Virus record (IMG/VR): IMGVR_UViG_3300032299_000754
Coordinates: 1-35,906 of that record
Strand: one strand, 5' to 3'
From: a virus
DNA: 35,906 nucleotides
Part shown: positions 28,427 to 35,906 of the stretch, piece after piece
Layout: every line of letters starts with the position of its first letter
Numbering within the stretch: the stretch's first letter is position 1
Position numbers and translations under genes: made by a program
The notes under the pieces: generated by a model
What the model saw: only the letters and a program-made list of their open reading frames with translations
What the model was told of the DNA's origin: nothing
The model's database searches: none

Positions 28427-29004
28427 GTGTATGACCCCCACGCGATGGAGTCGAGCAGCCGCTTCGCGGCGTCTGGCATCTCACCGCCGCCACGCTTCTC
28501 GTAGATTTCGTGGACACACATGAGCAGAGCGGTTTTGACTCGCTGCGGCACGTCGGCTGCGGAGCCATACCCTGCCCACCATGTGACGGCCACAGAGTTC
28601 TGGTCGAGTAGGTGCGACGGCCACGAGCCGTTGTAGATGTTGCGGATCACGCCCGGTGAAGCGTCGCGATCCACGCGGTACTCGGTCGTGGCAAGCGTAG
28701 CGGTCGCCAGCGAGTCGCCGGTCGTGTAGGTGACCGACACCGCCGTGGCTGTGCCAGCCGTCGCCATCGGTGGGCGAGGCAGTTCAATCTCGGCGGGGAA
28801 CGCATCGAGCCGCATGACGAGCTGCTGCGTGACCAAAGCACGGTCGATGTAGTCCTCGCACCACTCGCGGGCTGACGTGATGTAGCCCGTGATCAGCGAA
28901 TCGTCTGCCGTGGTGTCCACGCGGAGGTGGCTCTTGGCCTCGGCAAGTGTGATCGGCTCCGCAGCCGGGGCGGTCAGTCTCTTGAGGCTGCGGTAGCGTC
29001 TCAC
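28423..29004 (-). CDS. gp6-like head-tail connector
   Basis: 193 residues, GTG start overlapping the upstream stop (GTGA) with GAGGAG upstream. It matches the Phage_gp6/DNA-packaging connector family: L-A-E-A-K-S-H-L-R-V (about 21-30), D-D-S-L-I-T-G-Y-I-T-S-A-R-E-W-C-E (about 34-50), then a beta insertion, V-T-W-W-A-G-Y-G, and V-P-Q-R-V-K-T-A-L-L-M-C-V-H-E-I-Y (about 156-172). The protein forms a dodecameric ring under the portal. Helical start and end with a central beta insertion is the expected fold. Confidence 0.87.
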   Translation of the reverse strand: MRRYRSLKRLTAPAAEPITLAEAKSHLRVDTTADDSLITGYITSAREWCEDYIDRALVTQQLVMRLDAFPAEIELPRPPMATAGTATAVSVTYTTGDSLATATLATTEYRVDRDASPGVIRNIYNGSWPSHLLDQNSVAVTWWAGYGSAADVPQRVKTALLMCVHEIYEKRGGGEMPDAAKRLLDSIAWGSYT

Positions 29005-29201
29005 CTTTTTCGTCTCCTCGGCGTCACGTCGGCCGTCTCGGCCACCGGCTCTACGCTGGCTGTCTCAATCAAGGTCTGCTGCGAGTCGCGCACCTCGGTG
29101 GCGTACTCCCACGCGACGAGGCCTTCGGCCTGCCGCTCCGGGAGGTCGAGGACTTCGCCCGGCTTGTACGCACCATAGGGTCGGAGCATCCGTATTTTCA
29201 T
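29001..29201 (-). CDS. Small head-region protein
   Basis: 66 residues with AAGGTGGA upstream of the ATG. M-K-I-R-M-L-R-P-Y-G-A-Y-K-P-G-E-V-L-D-L-P is a conserved opening of a small protein that sits near the connector gene in many HK97-type phages, where it is annotated only as hypothetical. The end is basic (P-R-R-R-K-R). It lies between the glycosyltransferase and the connector. Confidence 0.65.
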   Translation of the reverse strand: MKIRMLRPYGAYKPGEVLDLPERQAEGLVAWEYATEVRDSQQTLIETASVEPVAETADVTPRRRKR

Positions 29202-29204
29202 GCT

Positions 29205-29936
29205 TCAATCCACCTTCCATGCAGAGGCGGGCGGCTTGCGGGTTTCCTGCCACTCGTTGCAATACTGAAACACAGGCTTCCCCAGTTCTTGGCTAGGCCA
29301 TGTGATGACGTACTCGCCGTGGCCGATTGCCACTCGCGGCGTGATGTAAAGGCGGTTGCCGCACTTCTTGAACTGCCTCCAGAACGAGATGTCGGAATCC
29401 ACTCGCCCTTCGTCCCAGCGTCCGTCTGGACCCGGCTGTTCATGGAACCACGGCCTTGCCATTCGCCGCAGGGCAGCGGTTGAGATGATCGTGCAGCCGA
29501 AGTGAGCGGTGTCCACCTGTTGCACGGGATGCCCGAACCATTCTTTCGGTACTTGCGTCACGCCTCCTTCCGGCGGGTTGTCGAGCGTGTCCAGCAGCGT
29601 GAGCATCGGCCTGCCGTCCTCACGCTTGGTTTGGATTGGCGCGAGTGCATCGCACTGGAACGTCATGGCGAGCGCGAACAGATGTTCGATGTTCTCTCGT
29701 GACACGAACGAGTCCATGTCCAGCGTGATGATGTATTCCGTGGTCGGCTCAAACTTCTCCAGCATCCGCGTGAGCACTTGACTCCAGAACGCACCCTGCC
29801 CGAGCGTCGGGCGAATGTGCAGCGGCATCATCGCTTCGATGAACCCGAATATGTTGATGAGCGGCCCGAAGCGAGGGCCAGAAAGGATCGCTTCGCACCG
29901 AACGTCAACCGACGATCCGCCGACTTGAACGAGCAT
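29205..29936 (-). CDS. GT-A-type glycosyltransferase inside the head cluster
   Basis: 243 residues. T-L-D-M-D-S-F (about 71-77) is a DxD metal-nucleotide-sugar motif. V-D-T-A-H-F-G-C-T-I-I-S (about 141-152), D-E-G-R-V-D-S-D-I-S-F-W (about 174-185; a D-x-x-F/W catalytic-type motif) and a later I-G-H-G-E (His as third ligand) match the GT-A order of known sugar transferases. No export signal. Ribosome site is weak (GGAA). It follows the decoration-like gene behind a hairpin and is close to the capsid genes, so the capsid, decoration protein or host surface could be its acceptor; that is inference. It differs from the 399-1097 enzyme in motifs and length. Confidence 0.8.
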   Translation of the reverse strand: MLVQVGGSSVDVRCEAILSGPRFGPLINIFGFIEAMMPLHIRPTLGQGAFWSQVLTRMLEKFEPTTEYIITLDMDSFVSRENIEHLFALAMTFQCDALAPIQTKREDGRPMLTLLDTLDNPPEGGVTQVPKEWFGHPVQQVDTAHFGCTIISTAALRRMARPWFHEQPGPDGRWDEGRVDSDISFWRQFKKCGNRLYITPRVAIGHGEYVITWPSQELGKPVFQYCNEWQETRKPPASAWKVD

Positions 29937-29960
29937 ATTTTTGCATTCCAGAAAGTGAGA

Positions 29961-29991
29961 ACGGCGGGGAGGCTTGCGCCTTCCCCGCCGT
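29961..29991 (-). terminator. Terminator-like hairpin after head genes
   Basis: Transcribed strand ACGGCGGGGAAGG then CGCAAG then CCTCCCCGCCGT: a 12-bp stem with one bulged A and a 6-base loop, followed by TCTCACTTTCTGG, a moderately U-rich tail. It separates the capsid and decoration genes from the glycosyltransferase and could reduce downstream transcription relative to capsid. Confidence 0.65.
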
Positions 29992-30016
29992 CTACTGTGC
30001 TCGATGTGTCAAGCGA

Positions 30017-30466
30017 TCAGCCGACCGCCTGCGTGTTCACGTTCTTCTCGGACGCGCTCATCGGACCCGCTTCAGCCTTGCTCAAGCGGCACGACGTGAT
30101 CACGGTCGAGGTCGAGGCGGGGGTCGCGAACACCGTCAAGTACCGCCTTTTGCCACGGAGGTCGATTTCAAAGCGGTGGGCATATCCCACCGACGCCGTT
30201 GCGGTCACGCCAGCAGCCACGGTGAAGTCCGTACCAGCAACGAACCCGCTGATGTTTACCTGACCGGAACCGCTCGTGTCGCTTTGAGCCACCCGCAGCA
30301 CGGTGGCGGCGGTGGTCGGAGGCGATGCGGCGGTGAACGGGCTGAACAGCACGTCAATCGACGCGTTGGCAAATCCGAGCGTGTCGATTTCCAGCGAGTG
30401 CGTGGCACTCGACGTGACCGCCACCTCGGCCTTGCTGACGCTCTTCGTAGCAGCAACGTGATTCAT
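30017..30466 (-). CDS. Capsid decoration-like protein
   Basis: 149 residues, AGGAG before the ATG. Beta-rich, low in charge, with many Ser/Thr/Ala (V-A-V-T-S-S-A-T-H-S-L-E-I-D, F-T-A-A-S-P-P-T-T-A-A-T-V). It stands directly after the major capsid gene, as decoration or stabilising proteins often do. It does not match a family I recognise, so the call rests on position and composition. Its Ser/Thr content and the adjacent glycosyltransferase make it a candidate acceptor. Confidence 0.6.
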   Translation of the reverse strand: MNHVAATKSVSKAEVAVTSSATHSLEIDTLGFANASIDVLFSPFTAASPPTTAATVLRVAQSDTSGSGQVNISGFVAGTDFTVAAGVTATASVGYAHRFEIDLRGKRRYLTVFATPASTSTVITSCRLSKAEAGPMSASEKNVNTQAVG

Positions 30467-30506
30467 GGATCAAAAATCTCCTAGGGAGTGAGTGTCAGGA
30501 TCAGGA

Positions 30507-31895
30507 TCAGCCGAACTTGAGGGCCACAACAGGACCGGCCTTGGTCGTGCTGCCGATGTCGTTGACCACCATCGCGTTGCGAGTGGTGGCGAAGGTGAGA
30601 GTCTGGTCGAACTCAATATAGCGCTCGCTGGCGGTCTTGATCGAGATGGCCCGACGCTCGCCGAAGATGGCAGCCTGCGACAAGTCGCCGAACAGGGCAG
30701 CACACCCGCCGGTCGTGCCGGTGAGGCGGCTTTCCATGCTCTGCACCAGCGTGACGGGGTAGCCGAGGAACGTCTCGCCGAAGCCAGACGCCACGTTATC
30801 GCTAGAGTTGCCGCCAGGGCCAGACGCGCCGCCGGGGAGCATAGCGAGCCGCAGCATCGCGGAACCCCAGCCAGCCGGTGAGATGTACCACCGAGCGTTC
30901 CGGTTCCGAGCGTACATCGGCAGCCGAGCGAGGAGGTCGGTGAAGTTCTTCATCGTCAGGTCGCCGAAGGTCGTGTTGCTCGTGGCAGTCACGACGCTCG
31001 CCGAATAGGCCGACTGGAGAATCTTCACGGCGATGCCGGTCACACCGTGGTAAGCCAGCGTACCGTCCCCGATGAAGCCCGAGTTGTCGAAGGCCTCGCT
31101 GAACGCCTGAGCCGTCTCGACAGCCATCGCGTCTGCAAGGTCGATCACCGAGTCCTCAAGCAGCGAGTTCGGGGTGCGGTTCGCCACGCCCCAGATTCTC
31201 GCGTTGAGTTCCACGTTGTCGAACGTCACGTCGCTGGCCGATACCTCGATGTTCTCGCCAACCGGCCGAGCGACCAAACCGCCGGTCCGACGCGGGAAAA
31301 CGAGCGTGTCGGAGTTCATCGAGACGCGCTTCGCGTACTGCGGAAACACGCCGAACTCCTCGACAAGCCGGATGATTTCGCTGCTGAGTTCCGGGCTGGT
31401 CAGCACACCGCCGAGCGAGTTGATGCCGCCTGCCTGCACTCGCAGTTCGACGCCGTGATCCTTGCACCACCGACGAGCCTCGGTGTCGCCGAACACAAAG
31501 CCCTTGATGTGCATCCCAGCGCGGTAGGCACGCTCGGAAGCATCGGGGCCGGTGAACGCCTTGAGGGGGCCATGATTCTTCGGCACAGCGTACTGACGAG
31601 TTTCCACGGTTGGCTCCTTCGCCACGGGGGATTCGATTGCCTTGGCGGGAGCGGAACGCTCCAGCACCGAACGAAGTTCCTTCTCCTTGACGGCGACCGT
31701 CTCAAGGAAGTCGATCTTGGCCTTGATCGCGTCGGCACGAGCGACGAGCGAGCGGAGCGAGTTCTCCTCGGCAGCCATCGCAGCCGGGTCGCTGCCTTCG
31801 CCTTCGGCGGCGGGAGCATCTTCCGATTCCATCGCGGCCTGAATCTCGGCGGTGACCTTCGCGAGTTCGTCCAGCAAAGCCTTGATCTTGTCCAC
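30507..31895 (-). CDS. Major capsid protein, HK97 fold
   Basis: 462 residues, GTG start with GGAGAG upstream. Residues 1-~110 form a charged coiled-coil delta/scaffold domain (K-A-L-L-D-E-L-A-K-V-T-A-E-I) probably cut by the prohead protease. The mature part has HK97-family landmarks: G-G-V-L-T-S-P-E-L (about 162-170), a long helix I-I-R-L-V-E-E-F, W-G-V-A-N-R-T-P-N-S-L-L-E-D-S (about 238-252), W-Y-I-S-P-A-G-W (about 336-343) and G-Y-P-V-T-L-V-Q-S-M (about 381-390). Length and order suit Phage_capsid. Follows protease and zinc ribbon, as expected for a maturation cluster. Confidence 0.92.
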   Translation of the reverse strand: MDKIKALLDELAKVTAEIQAAMESEDAPAAEGEGSDPAAMAAEENSLRSLVARADAIKAKIDFLETVAVKEKELRSVLERSAPAKAIESPVAKEPTVETRQYAVPKNHGPLKAFTGPDASERAYRAGMHIKGFVFGDTEARRWCKDHGVELRVQAGGINSLGGVLTSPELSSEIIRLVEEFGVFPQYAKRVSMNSDTLVFPRRTGGLVARPVGENIEVSASDVTFDNVELNARIWGVANRTPNSLLEDSVIDLADAMAVETAQAFSEAFDNSGFIGDGTLAYHGVTGIAVKILQSAYSASVVTATSNTTFGDLTMKNFTDLLARLPMYARNRNARWYISPAGWGSAMLRLAMLPGGASGPGGNSSDNVASGFGETFLGYPVTLVQSMESRLTGTTGGCAALFGDLSQAAIFGERRAISIKTASERYIEFDQTLTFATTRNAMVVNDIGSTTKAGPVVALKFG

Positions 31896-32005
31896 GGCGA
31901 TTCTCTCCTAGTGCGATTCGTGGCGACGCGGACGCATCACCTACGGTCAAACTAGGCCTCGCCCCCCACACCCATCCAGCAACGGCGAGCGCGAGAGTAA
32001 AGAAC

Positions 32006-32179
32006 TCAGGCCACCTTCGTTCGCCTGACCTCATTGGCGGCGAGGATATGCTTGTCAGTGGTTCCGCAGCAGCGGCATCGCAAGTACCGGATTTGGTACT
32101 CACCATGCTGCTGGCTTGACGCGATTAGCAGCTTCCCGTCGCGGCATTTCGGGCAGCGGTCGCCCGTCTTAGCGGCCAT
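32006..32179 (-). CDS. Small zinc-ribbon protein
   Basis: 57 residues; ATG at 32179 overlaps the protease stop by 11 bases. C-P-K-C (9-12) and C-R-C-C (35-38) make a compact four-Cys zinc ribbon, with Q-I-R-Y-L-R-C-R-C-C-G-T-T-D typical of such ribbons. It probably binds nucleic acid or protein in capsid assembly. Rarely noted between a prohead protease and a capsid gene. Confidence 0.7.
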   Translation of the reverse strand: MAAKTGDRCPKCRDGKLLIASSQQHGEYQIRYLRCRCCGTTDKHILAANEVRRTKVA

Positions 32180-33185
32180 GCTGCTTGAGGTACTCGCGGA
32201 GTTCGTTCGCCTTTGACGCTGCATTTGTCCGCGATTCGCGAATCGTGGACAGCGACTTCCGAAACGAGTCATAGGACCGCTTCGCCACCGCCACGTCCGA
32301 GTCGGGGTAGGCAGGAAACGTCGTTGGCGAAACGTCGATCAGCGAGTCAACCCGCTTGATCGTCCGCACGCTGCGGCCTTCTTCCACGCTCCACTCGTCA
32401 CCGCCCGTGCCGACTTGGAACGCGAATGACGATCCGCGAACGATGCCAGCCCGAATGTTCGCGGCGATGTCCTTGCCGTAGGTCGTGTCGGGAACTGGAA
32501 ACTCATACCGCAGACCCACCTCGTCCACGGTGAGTTTGAGCGTTTCGGGATAGCGGGCCAGCGGGAAGTTCGGGTCGTGATTCCACAGTGCTCGCGTCTG
32601 GAGCGGCTTCTTGCGGCCTCGTCGCTCAGACACAAGGTTGAAAGCACCTGGGTCCAGCCGCTCCACGAAGTCCCCCAAGTCGAGCGACAGCACGCCAAAC
32701 TTGGCCGCATACCCGACAACCCACTCGCGAGAATCGTCGCTGCCTTCCTCGCTGCGAGTCTCCACTGCGAGGAGCGGGATGTCAGACTCGATCTCGTCAA
32801 TGGAAAGGGAACGTCGTTCAATGCTCATCATCGTGCTCCTGTCGTTGTTGTCTGCGGCGTCGATCTGTTTCGTCAGTTTGCTTGCCCACGCTTGACCAGA
32901 GTCGCCGCCCCACAAGGCCCACGCGATTCGGCCAGCACTTGGGAATCCGTCCTCGCCGGGGCTCCATCCTTCGCCTTTTTTGTCCACTTCGTGGCGGGCG
33001 AAATAACTTGCCATCCGCTTCGCGGTGTCTGGCGAGATGTTCGTGCCGTTCGACAAGTCGCGAGCGCGAGCGACGCCGACCGCAGTGCCGCCACGGTTGA
33101 ACTCGTCTCTCCACGCGAGTCCCTTCGCAGCCTCGTCGCGGACGCCAGCGGGAGGCGTAAAGTCGATGTGGTCATACTTCGCCAT
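32169..33185 (-). CDS. Prohead protease with N-terminal extra domain
   Basis: 338 residues in two parts. Residues 1-~105 (P-P-A-G-V-R-D-E-A-A-K-G-L-A-W-R, R-G-G-T-A-V-G-V-A-R-A-R-D-L, S-A-G-R-I-A-W-A-L-W-G-G-D) match a widespread small phage domain of unknown role, here fused. The rest is an HK97-type protease (peptidase U35): strand G-Y-A-A-K-F-G, A-L-W-N-H-D-P (199-205; H203) and R-G-S-S-F-A-F (250-256; Ser252/253) as catalytic His and Ser. A possible internal start is M-M-S-I-E-R-R (119-125). It cleaves the capsid scaffold during maturation. Overlaps the portal end by 14 bases. Confidence 0.88.
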   Translation of the reverse strand: MAKYDHIDFTPPAGVRDEAAKGLAWRDEFNRGGTAVGVARARDLSNGTNISPDTAKRMASYFARHEVDKKGEGWSPGEDGFPSAGRIAWALWGGDSGQAWASKLTKQIDAADNNDRSTMMSIERRSLSIDEIESDIPLLAVETRSEEGSDDSREWVVGYAAKFGVLSLDLGDFVERLDPGAFNLVSERRGRKKPLQTRALWNHDPNFPLARYPETLKLTVDEVGLRYEFPVPDTTYGKDIAANIRAGIVRGSSFAFQVGTGGDEWSVEEGRSVRTIKRVDSLIDVSPTTFPAYPDSDVAVAKRSYDSFRKSLSTIRESRTNAASKANELREYLKQHGR

Positions 33186-34992
33186 CGTCGCCCTTCTTGA
33201 TCGTCTGCGGAGAATCGTCCACCCACACGTCCACCTTGATCCCTGCCTCGTCGGCGGCGTCAGCCTTGAGCGTGTCGCCGCCGACGAGCAGCACTTGCGA
33301 GAACGACTCGGCGTAGTCGCCGAGAGATGAGATCACCTCCTCTCGGTCAGACTCTGGCCTGCGAGAAATCATCACGACCGTGTTGCCATCAGCGACCGCC
33401 TGCTTCGCGAACTCGCCCCACATCTGCGGGTCGGCCGCGAACGTCCTGTCGAAGTCAATGCTGACAGTCATCGCCCGCGACTCGGGCAGCGAGCGGCCAA
33501 GCGGTGCGGCTGGGGCAGGAGCGGCCTGCTGAGGCTGCACGCTGCCTGCGGGATCGCCAGCCAACACCCCCGCAAGGATCGCCGTGACCTGATCGGCGGT
33601 GATGCTTGGGAACGAAGCAGCGATAAGTGCCGCCGCTCCTTCCTTGGTCAGCAGGCCAGCGGGGACTTGAGCAATGATGGCGATAAGGCCCGTGATCTGT
33701 GCTCCGTTAAGCGACACATCGGCGACCTGTGGCTCCTCGGGCTGTGCTGGCTGATCTGAGGCCGCAGCGTCAAGCCCGCCCTCAACAGCCTGCCCGTCGA
33801 TCCCGCTCTCCGGCTGCTGCTGTGCAAGCACGTCAGTCGCGGTCGGATTCTCTCCGAGCGTTCCCATGTTGAGTGGTCGGTAGCGAACGTCGCCGCCTTC
33901 CACCGGGTCGAGGTTCTCGGTCGCTCGAATGTCGTTCGTGCTGACCACGCCGATGTCCCACATCGCCCGATAGAACGACGAGCGGCTGGCAGCGTCGCCG
34001 CGAAGCAAGCCGCGAACGTCAAACTCAACGATGTACCGGTCATCGTCGCCGATGAGGTCGCGGGTAAACGCCGACTCAAATCGTCGCAGCCACGGCATGA
34101 TGCAGTGCGTGACGAACGCGATGTCTGCTTCTGGAGTGTCGGGAGCAAGGCCGAGTCGCGAACCGGGAATGCGAAACAGCCTCGCGATTTCCTCCAACTG
34201 ATAGCGGCGCAGTTCGATGAACTGGCTGTCGGTGTTGCTCGCCTGCGGAATGTCGTAGGGCTTAAGTCCGCCCGTGAGGACTGCCGTGTTGTGAGAGTTG
34301 CCAACGCCGCCGTGCCGCCTGTCCCACTGCGAGCGAAGTGCTTCGCGGGCCTCGGCGTTGAGTTGTCCTTCGGTCGAGAGCACGAAGCCGGGACGAGCAC
34401 CAGCCGCGAAGAACCTTGACCCGTGCAGTTCGCAAGCGCGGGCCAGGGCGATAGCGTCCTTGCACTCCTCGACAATCGAGAGGCCGTTCACGCCGTCATC
34501 GGACGGGCCGCGAATCTGGAGAATCTGATCGTTGTTGTAAGGAGTCTCGGTGCCTTTTTCTTCCCGATACTTGTAGCGGAGGTTCCCGTTTTCAATCCGC
34601 TCGATCTTCATGCGGCTAGGGTGGAGCGGAACAATCTGCCCCGCCTTGAGTTCGCTAAAAGCGTTGCCCCACAGGCCAACGTGCATCACCGCCTGCTCGC
34701 GCCATTCAAAACTCGTCTGCCAGCCATTGGGCTGCGAGTGGAGTTGCTTGTAGAGCGGGAGTTCTTTGGCGATCCGCTTGCCGCCTCCCGCTGATCGCTC
34801 AAGCACATGGAGCGGCAGGCCCGCGACCGTTTCTGCGACTACTCTCAAGCAAGAGAACACCGCCGCGACTTGGTGAGCGTTGCTTGAGTTGATCCGCACG
34901 CCAGCCGATGATTGGCTCGGCGAGTCATCATCGAACATTCGCTCCTCGTTCGGGAGCCACAGGATTCGGTGCTGCTGGTTCGGTGCGATCAT
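33172..34992 (-). CDS. Portal protein with C-terminal HAD-like domain
   Basis: 606 residues, ATG overlapping the terminase stop (ATGA); longer upstream starts run into the terminase gene and are rejected. Residues 1-~420 match the HK97 Phage_portal family: V-A-A-V-F-S-C-L-R-V-V-A-E-T-V-A-G-L-P-L (about 42-61), V-P-L-H-P-S-R-M, H-G-S-R-F-F-A-A-G-A, F-R-I-P-G-S-R-L-G. A Pro/Gln-rich linker holds a helical patch (V-S-L-N-G-A-Q-I-T-G-L) seen in other portal tails. Residues ~508-606 form a HAD-like domain: D-F-D-R-T (513-517, motif I), V-M-I-S (540-543, motif II) and V-W-V-D-D-S-P (589-595, motif IV). This fusion is unusual. Portal forms the dodecameric DNA gate. Confidence 0.88.
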   Translation of the reverse strand: MIAPNQQHRILWLPNEERMFDDDSPSQSSAGVRINSSNAHQVAAVFSCLRVVAETVAGLPLHVLERSAGGGKRIAKELPLYKQLHSQPNGWQTSFEWREQAVMHVGLWGNAFSELKAGQIVPLHPSRMKIERIENGNLRYKYREEKGTETPYNNDQILQIRGPSDDGVNGLSIVEECKDAIALARACELHGSRFFAAGARPGFVLSTEGQLNAEAREALRSQWDRRHGGVGNSHNTAVLTGGLKPYDIPQASNTDSQFIELRRYQLEEIARLFRIPGSRLGLAPDTPEADIAFVTHCIMPWLRRFESAFTRDLIGDDDRYIVEFDVRGLLRGDAASRSSFYRAMWDIGVVSTNDIRATENLDPVEGGDVRYRPLNMGTLGENPTATDVLAQQQPESGIDGQAVEGGLDAAASDQPAQPEEPQVADVSLNGAQITGLIAIIAQVPAGLLTKEGAAALIAASFPSITADQVTAILAGVLAGDPAGSVQPQQAAPAPAAPLGRSLPESRAMTVSIDFDRTFAADPQMWGEFAKQAVADGNTVVMISRRPESDREEVISSLGDYAESFSQVLLVGGDTLKADAADEAGIKVDVWVDDSPQTIKKGDDGEV

Positions 34993-35906
34993 ATGAAAAA
35001 GATTTCGGGAGTTTCGTTCGGCTTCTGCTCGCTTCCGATCCAACTCCCGATGCCTTGGCACAAGGCCACGATGCCGTCGATCCGCTCCGTTGACTTTGCC
35101 TTGCTCGGGTAAATGTTTCCGAATCTGTCCTCGTGAACGGCAACATTCCCGGCGCACCACGACAACACGGGATGACCGTTGTGCCTGATCTTTGAGTTGG
35201 CGAGAAGGTTCTCCAGCGTGCGGGCAGGCGCGCTCATGGCGCGGCCGCCCTGTGGATAGCCTCTCACCTCAACCCCATCCCCTTGCAGCATATTGGCGAG
35301 CATCTGGCCGTTGAACTTCAAGTCCACTGCCAGTTGCCGCACCTTGTACTGCTCGCAGATTTGCAAAATGTCGCGGTGGAGAATGGTGTAATCCGTGACG
35401 TTTCCATCCGTCACGCGGATATATCCGTCGCGAATCCACCCAAGGTAGTCCACCTTGTCGCGGGTCGTTCGCTCTGCGGCGTTCGCCTCTGGAATCCAGA
35501 AGAACGGCAGCACGTCAATGCTCCCGTCCTCAGGGTCGGGGCAGATAAGAACTAGAGCCGAAAGGTCATAGGTCGTGGCGAGGTCAAGGCCAGCGTAAAC
35601 AGGCCGGTCGCCAAAGTCCCGAAGCGGCACTGATCCGTTTTGCCACACCTCAGGAGACAGCCAGCGAACATCGGAAGAAGTCCAAGTGTTGAGCCGGTAT
35701 CTGAGGAAAGAGTTGAGCTTGGTCGGCGACTGCTCGGCTTCCTTTGCGTCTTGGGCAAAGTCTCCCGGCTTGATCGTCACGCCCCACGAAGGATTCGCCT
35801 GAGGCCACACGTCTGGGTCTTTCCAATCGGCGTCGGCTTCCATCTCGTGGATGCAGGAGAAGAACGTAGGGTCGTGCTTCCAGTTCGCCGCGACCGCCTT
35901 GGCGTA
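34989..35906 (-). CDS. Terminase large subunit, C-terminal part (cut by right edge)
   Basis: 305 residues visible, open to the right edge, so the N-terminal ATPase domain with Walker A is outside. The visible part holds the end of the ATPase region (N-P-S-W-G-V) and the RNase H-like nuclease: Y-A-G-L-D-L-A-T-T-Y-D (about 103-113; first Asp), a middle A-V-D-L-K-F-N-G strand, and R-I-D-G-I-V-A-L (about 280-287; last Asp). This order, and L-N-T-W-T-S before the nuclease, fits Terminase_1/HK97-type enzymes. It cuts and packages DNA through the portal encoded immediately downstream. Confidence 0.9.
   Translation of the reverse strand, partial: YAKAVAANWKHDPTFFSCIHEMEADADWKDPDVWPQANPSWGVTIKPGDFAQDAKEAEQSPTKLNSFLRYRLNTWTSSDVRWLSPEVWQNGSVPLRDFGDRPVYAGLDLATTYDLSALVLICPDPEDGSIDVLPFFWIPEANAAERTTRDKVDYLGWIRDGYIRVTDGNVTDYTILHRDILQICEQYKVRQLAVDLKFNGQMLANMLQGDGVEVRGYPQGGRAMSAPARTLENLLANSKIRHNGHPVLSWCAGNVAVHEDRFGNIYPSKAKSTERIDGIVALCQGIGSWIGSEQKPNETPEIFFI

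Noticed and set aside
31047-31955. 302-codon open frame on the plus strand
   Set aside because: Antisense to the major capsid protein gene; shadow only.
34993-35160. Upstream extension of the portal frame (56 codons)
   Set aside because: Lies inside the terminase gene; composition is Arg-rich shadow and the ATGA junction at 34992 fits all neighbours.
1-35906. tRNA genes, CRISPR arrays, insertion sequences and attachment sites
   Set aside because: I looked for cloverleaf-like segments, regular short repeats with unique spacers, transposase motifs and integrase genes, and found none that I could support by eye.

Overview
The window is one contiguous piece of a G+C-rich tailed-phage genome (free phage or prophage). 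It has an HK97-type head and a long-tail (siphovirus) plan. Every gene I can support is on the minus strand, so transcription runs from the right edge to the left. I see about 55 coding regions, most of them joined by 1-14 base overlaps (ATGA, GTGA, TGATG, TAATG), which implies long translationally coupled operons. No integrase, tRNA, CRISPR array, insertion sequence or recognisable lysis cassette is visible. The small exported proteins, the Cys-rich proteins and the replication set suggest a planctomycete-like or other environmental Gram-negative host. That is inference from memory of similar proteins and is weakly held.

Layout in transcription order. (1) 35906-29937, head: terminase large subunit (cut by the right edge), portal with an unusual C-terminal HAD-like domain, prohead protease with an extra N-terminal domain, a small zinc ribbon, major capsid protein and a decoration-like protein. 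A GT-A-type glycosyltransferase (29205-29936) follows behind a terminator-like hairpin. (2) 29201-25299, connectors and tail tube: gp6-like connector, two tandem paralogous small beta proteins, head-tail joining protein, gp10-like neck protein, tail terminator and two tube-like proteins. (3) 25296-18646, tail: assembly chaperone G with a programmed -1 frameshift into T, tape measure, three distal tail proteins (one with an extremely Cys-rich N-terminus) and a Cys-rich small protein. (4) 18609-16559, accessory late genes: mini HExxH protein, small basic protein, calcineurin-like phosphoesterase and a DUF1599/Nmad1-type nucleotide-metabolism protein, closed by a long stable hairpin.

(5) 16389-12108, early or regulatory block of short genes: HTH protein, many small unknowns, a second HExxH protein and a DUF932 protein. 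It carries two near-identical promoter-leader cassettes and ends in a strong intrinsic terminator at 12034-12084. (6) 11997-2710, replication and recombination: SNF2-type helicase, an unknown pair, Prim-Pol primase, UvrD-like helicase, a zinc/ExoX-C-like protein, VRR-NUC nuclease, a hidden small membrane peptide, a DnaN-like sliding clamp and an HTH protein. (7) 2633-1, surface or modification cassette: a CAP-like exported protein, two SAM methyltransferases, a glycosyltransferase and a gene cut by the left edge.

The most notable signals are: a ~135-bp non-coding element present twice in the same orientation with conserved spacing (6802-6936 and 16005-16141); the duplicated promoter-leader cassette; the glycosyltransferase/methyltransferase set split between the head operon and the left end, which could be a virion or surface glycan-decoration pathway; the portal-HAD fusion; and the textbook G/GT frameshift. 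No DNA polymerase is visible even though a sliding clamp and a primase are, so it is either outside the window or supplied by the host.
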